DNA of 30,148 nucleotides from a virus. The translations under genes were made by a program, and so were the position numbers. Below are positions 27,714 to 30,148 of this stretch, piece after piece. The stretch covers positions 1 to 30,148 of IMG/VR virus record IMGVR_UViG_3300008448_000420, one strand, 5' to 3'. Numbering within the stretch: position 1 is the stretch's first letter; each line of letters starts with the position of its first letter. A model generated the notes under the pieces. It saw only the letters and a program-made list of their open reading frames with translations, searched no databases and was not told the DNA's origin.

Positions 27714-29094
27714 CGAAGACTTCGCCCGCAAGACTCTACCATTTCTCAAAGAAGACTATTTCAGTGATTCGTCAGAACGTGTTGTGTTCAAGCGAATCAC
27801 TGACTTCATGACAAAGTATAACTCTCGTCCCACTCGTGAAGCGATTGGGATCGAGATTGAGTCAAGCACGAATCTCACTGAAGAAGAACACAAGCGTTCG
27901 ATGGAACTCGTTCGTGCGCTTGTCGAGCCAGAGCCAGTCACTATGGATTGGCTTCTCGAATCAACTGAATCGTTCTGTCAAGAACGCGCAGTGTTCAACG
28001 CAGTCATGGATAGTATCGCTATCCTTGACGGCAAAGATAAGAATCGCACCAAGAACTCTATCCCTGAAATTCTTTCAGAAGCTCTTGGCGTTTCGTTCGA
28101 CAGCCACATTGGTCACGACTTCATCGACGACTTCGAAGAGCGTTTCGAATACTATCATCGCACAGAAGAAAAGCTGCCTTTTGATCTTGATCTAATGAAC
28201 AAGATTACTCGTGGTGGATTGTCTCGTAAGTCTCTTAACATTATTCTCGCTGGCACGGGTGTTGGTAAGACTCTTGCGATGTGTCACTTCGCAGCAGCTA
28301 ATCTTGCTATGGGTAAGAACGTTCTTTACGTCACAATGGAAATGGCTGAAGAAAAGATTGCAGAACGTATCGACGCGAATCTATTGAATATCGCAACAGA
28401 AGATATCAAGCAGCTTCCTCGCGAACTGTATCAAAACAAGATTGCTCGTTTGAAAGCAAAAACTACAGGCAAGTTGATTATCAAAGAGTATCCAACTGCT
28501 TCTGCACACGTTGGTCATTTGCGCCATGTTCTTAATGAGTTGAATCTCAAGCGGAACTTTGTTCCTGATATTATCTACATCGACTATCTGAATATCTGTT
28601 GCTCTTCACGCATCAAGCCTGGTTCAAACGTAAACAGCTATTCCTACATCAAGTCTATTGCAGAAGAACTTCGTGGTCTGGCCGTTGAGCGCAATCTTCC
28701 AATCGTGTCAGCTACACAAACGACTCGATCAGGATATTCTAACAACGATCCTGGACTCGAAGATACTTCAGAGTCGTTCGGTTTGCCCGCAACTGCCGAC
28801 TTCATGATTGCGCTCGTTCGCGATGAAGATATGGATGAGCGTGGGCAAATCCTAGTCAAGCAGCTCAAAAATCGTTACAGCGATCCATCCGAAAACAAGA
28901 GATTTTTCGTTGGCGTCGACCGCGTGAAGATGCGCATGTTCGATCTGGAAGAGTCTGCCCAAGATGATATCATCGACGATAGCCGCGGTGGCAAAACCAA
29001 GCGTTCTGACGCCGTTATGGATAATACCAAGTTCGGGATGGAAGATCGTGAACGTAATAAGCCCAAAGCCAAATTCAACAACTTCAAGTTTTGA
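27673..29094 (+). CDS. 41: gp41 replicative DNA helicase
   Basis: This 473-aa DnaB-type helicase (T4 gp41: 475 aa) has Walker A GTGVGKT at 194-200, VLYVTMEMAEEKIAERIDANLL (T4 VLYISMEMAEEVCAKRIDANML), LKRNFVPDIIYIDYLNIC for Walker B, AEELRGLAVE, SATQTT, and SFGLPATADFMIAL. It unwinds the fork and partners the primase gp61. The ATG 27673 behind AGGAAGGA is chosen over TTG 27667. It is co-transcribed with UvsX as in T4 (uvsX-40-41). Confidence 0.96.
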   Translation: MKIELTILKNLVHNEDFARKTLPFLKEDYFSDSSERVVFKRITDFMTKYNSRPTREAIGIEIESSTNLTEEEHKRSMELVRALVEPEPVTMDWLLESTESFCQERAVFNAVMDSIAILDGKDKNRTKNSIPEILSEALGVSFDSHIGHDFIDDFEERFEYYHRTEEKLPFDLDLMNKITRGGLSRKSLNIILAGTGVGKTLAMCHFAAANLAMGKNVLYVTMEMAEEKIAERIDANLLNIATEDIKQLPRELYQNKIARLKAKTTGKLIIKEYPTASAHVGHLRHVLNELNLKRNFVPDIIYIDYLNICCSSRIKPGSNVNSYSYIKSIAEELRGLAVERNLPIVSATQTTRSGYSNNDPGLEDTSESFGLPATADFMIALVRDEDMDERGQILVKQLKNRYSDPSENKRFFVGVDRVKMRMFDLEESAQDDIIDDSRGGKTKRSDAVMDNTKFGMEDRERNKPKAKFNNFKF

Positions 29095-29114
29095 AGCCCT
29101 AAATAAGAGTGTTC

Positions 29115-29143
29115 TTGACAGCGATAAGCCATTAGAGTATGAT
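29115..29143 (+). promoter_or_regulatory. sigma70-type promoter for the HExxH gene
   Basis: TTGACA (29115-29120), 17 bp, TATGAT (29138-29143), followed by GGGAGGTG and ATG 29171. Confidence 0.86.
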
Positions 29144-29170
29144 AGTCCAATAAGCAAAAAGGGAGGTGCC

Positions 29171-29698
29171 ATGATCCCAGAGGCTTTGGAATACGCTCAA
29201 AACTCCGCCATGATTCACATCACTGGCGGGACACGAAAAAAACAAAAAATGGTTAAAGAAGCGGCAAGATGGATGCTAGGATACGCCCTAGGATCTAGAC
29301 TAGCTAACAACATCGAACTCGAGATTCACTTCGAAGAATCTCTCAAAGACACTCCAGTCTTCGCATCAGTTTTCTGGGAAGATAGTAATCACAAACCCAG
29401 AGCCTTCGATATGGAACTATGCAATCACATAAAAGACAGATTACTATTCCGCGTTCTTGCACACGAAATCGTTCACATTAGACAGTATGCTACTGGTCAG
29501 CTCAAAGATATGGCTATCAAAGTAGACTATTGTAGATGGAAGAACAAGTTGGTTAAAGTTGAAGGCGAAGGCCGTGTAAAGTATTGGGATCTGCCGTGGG
29601 AAGTTGATGCTCGTAAGCACGAAAAAGAAATCTTCAAAGCATGGCGTGATGCCCATGGTTATCATTTCAAACAAAAAACTGGAGAATTATACAAGTGA
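29171..29698 (+). CDS. SprT-like zinc metallopeptidase-like protein
   Basis: This 175-aa protein has a zinc-binding HEIVH at residues 98-102 in LAHEIVHIRQYATG and a downstream WDLPWEVDARKHE segment that probably supplies the third ligand or substrate site. This pairing is seen in phage SprT-like metallopeptidase domains. The N-terminal half contains a helix (KKQKMVKEAARWMLGYAL) and beta strands. The substrate is unknown. The gene has its own promoter and a strong ribosome binding site; its stop overlaps the glutaredoxin GTG. Confidence 0.75.
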   Translation: MIPEALEYAQNSAMIHITGGTRKKQKMVKEAARWMLGYALGSRLANNIELEIHFEESLKDTPVFASVFWEDSNHKPRAFDMELCNHIKDRLLFRVLAHEIVHIRQYATGQLKDMAIKVDYCRWKNKLVKVEGEGRVKYWDLPWEVDARKHEKEIFKAWRDAHGYHFKQKTGELYK

Positions 29699-29928
29699 AA
29701 TTCGTTATGTATAGTAAGGATGGATGCCCGTGGTGTGATCGCGCTAAAGATCTAATTACAGCAAAAGGTGACGAATACGAAGAGTTCAAAATCGGCCGTG
29801 AGCTCACGCGCGAAGAGTTCACGGAACAATTCCCCAACGTTCGCACAGTTCCATACATCATTCTGAACAACGATGTAATCGGTGGATTTGAATCGCTTCA
29901 ATCCCACTACGACGCTCGTGTAGCTTAG
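29695..29928 (+). CDS. grx: Glutaredoxin
   Basis: This 77-aa thioredoxin-fold protein has the dithiol active site CPWC at residues 11-14, the cis-Pro segment RTVPYI, and GGFESL near the end. It is the usual length for phage glutaredoxins such as T4 NrdC-type proteins. It could reduce a ribonucleotide reductase, which is not in this window. GTG 29695 overlaps the preceding stop (GTGA). The last 15 nt, including the TAG stop, are the first 15 nt of a tRNA gene. Confidence 0.93.
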   Translation: MKFVMYSKDGCPWCDRAKDLITAKGDEYEEFKIGRELTREEFTEQFPNVRTVPYIILNNDVIGGFESLQSHYDARVA

Positions 29929-29989
29929 TGGCTAAAGCCGACCGCTCATAACGGTCTGATCGGGGGTTCGAGTCCCTCCGCGAGCACCA
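29914..29989 (+). tRNA. tRNA with CAU anticodon (elongator Met or Ile2)
   Basis: A complete 76-nt cloverleaf is visible: acceptor GCTCGTG / CGCGAGC, D-stem GCTT/AAGC with GG in the loop, anticodon stem GACCG/CGGTC with loop CTCATAA, T-stem GGGGG/CCCTC with TTCGAGT, discriminator A, and encoded CCA. The G1-C72 pair and the lack of three G-C pairs in the anticodon stem exclude initiator tRNA. CAU then reads Met, or Ile AUA if lysidinylated. It overlaps the glutaredoxin 3' end. Confidence 0.95.
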
Positions 29990-29992
29990 CTT

Positions 29993-30000
29993 TATAAATA
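29993..30000 (+). promoter_or_regulatory. T4-type late promoter TATAAATA
   Basis: This is an exact late box 3 bp after the tRNA CCA end. Its predicted start (about 30006) coincides within one base with the ATG of the lipoprotein gene at 30005, as at 107-120. Confidence 0.82.
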
Positions 30001-30004
30001 GAAA

Positions 30005-30148
30005 ATGCGCAAAATCGCATCGATAGTGATCCTCATGATCACTCTGTGCGGTTGTTCGATTCAAACTGTAGAACAGCCGCGCATCGTCAGTTCATACCAC
30101 TTAAAAGCCTCATGGTATGAATGTTGTAAGAAAACCGCAAACGGAGAA
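30005..30148 (+). CDS. Putative small lipoprotein (partial, runs off the window)
   Basis: Forty-eight codons are visible and open to the window edge. The product starts MRKIASIVILMITLCGC: a basic n-region, a hydrophobic core and a lipobox-like L-C-G-C with Cys17 as the lipidation candidate, followed by a polar mature part with a Cys pair (ECCKK). Phage lipoproteins of this kind serve as outer spanins or superinfection-exclusion factors; the late promoter favours a late role. The start lies at the predicted transcription start, with no ribosome binding site. Confidence 0.68.
   Translation, partial: MRKIASIVILMITLCGCSIQTVEQPRIVSSYHLKASWYECCKKTANGE

Noticed and set aside
29099-29105. CTAAATA after gp41 as a late promoter
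   Set aside because: It is followed at once by a good sigma70 promoter, and the gene behind it has no late character.

Overview
This window comes from a T4-superfamily myovirus (tailed double-stranded DNA phage). It carries a nearly complete T4-type replication, recombination and transcription core, all on the + strand: UvsY, UvsW, gp55 (late sigma), gp47/gp46, gp45, gp44, gp62, RegA, gp43, UvsX and gp41. The host is probably an alphaproteobacterium, perhaps rhizobial; this is inference. It rests on a DUF1127-type small protein, a CobS/CobT-like pair, moderate GC, and a gene repertoire that resembles the T4-like phages of rhizobia and of cyanobacteria more than coliphage T4. gp62 in particular looks cyanophage-like.

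Layout. 1-1512 is the end of a late structural region: a UUCG terminator, a TATAAATA late promoter, two small proteins with prohead-protease-type N-terminal leaders, and a gp19-like tail tube family protein. 1535-1607 is a divergent promoter pair. 1614-7374 holds uvsY, uvsW, an Sm-like small protein, gp55, gp47, a small ORF and gp46. 7374-9729 holds peptide deformylase, a cytosine-C5 DNA methyltransferase and a CmoA-like carboxy-SAM synthase, translationally coupled. 9783-14889 is an accessory block of GC-richer genes, several with their own near-identical promoter and leader. It includes a large HExxH/VWA protein and a MoxR/CobS-like AAA+ ATPase. 14904-16037 holds ribosomal protein bS21 and a glycosyltransferase. 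16091-19014 is the clamp, clamp-loader and RegA operon, with an HNH endonuclease between 44 and 62. 19097-21426 is an inserted Hsp20, DUF1127, micro-ORF and lysis (GH19 endolysin, holin) module. 21444-29094 holds gp43, a PP-loop ATPase, small conserved proteins, a membrane protein, UvsX and gp41. 29171-30148 holds an HExxH protein, glutaredoxin, a tRNA(CAU), a second late promoter and the start of a lipoprotein.

Transcription logic. Early/middle genes use host-type promoters of strikingly uniform form: TTGACA, exactly 17 bp, then a TATAAT-like hexamer. I count 18, of which six lie inside coding sequences and one points backward as antisense to the late genes. Late genes use TATAAATA, consistent with gp55 and gp45 in the window. 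At four genes the start codon coincides with the predicted transcription start, suggesting leaderless mRNAs. The phage also encodes its own bS21 and peptide deformylase.

Most interesting idea. The C5-cytosine methyltransferase has Arg in place of the near-invariant motif X Asn and is directly followed by a CmoA homologue. Replacement of that Asn by a basic residue is what I recall lets an engineered methyltransferase use carboxy-SAM. The pair may therefore be a natural DNA carboxymethylation system making 5-carboxymethylcytosine. A separate asparagine-synthetase-like PP-loop enzyme ends in the same PIP-box-like peptide as the DNA polymerase, so it is probably clamp-tethered and could act further on DNA.
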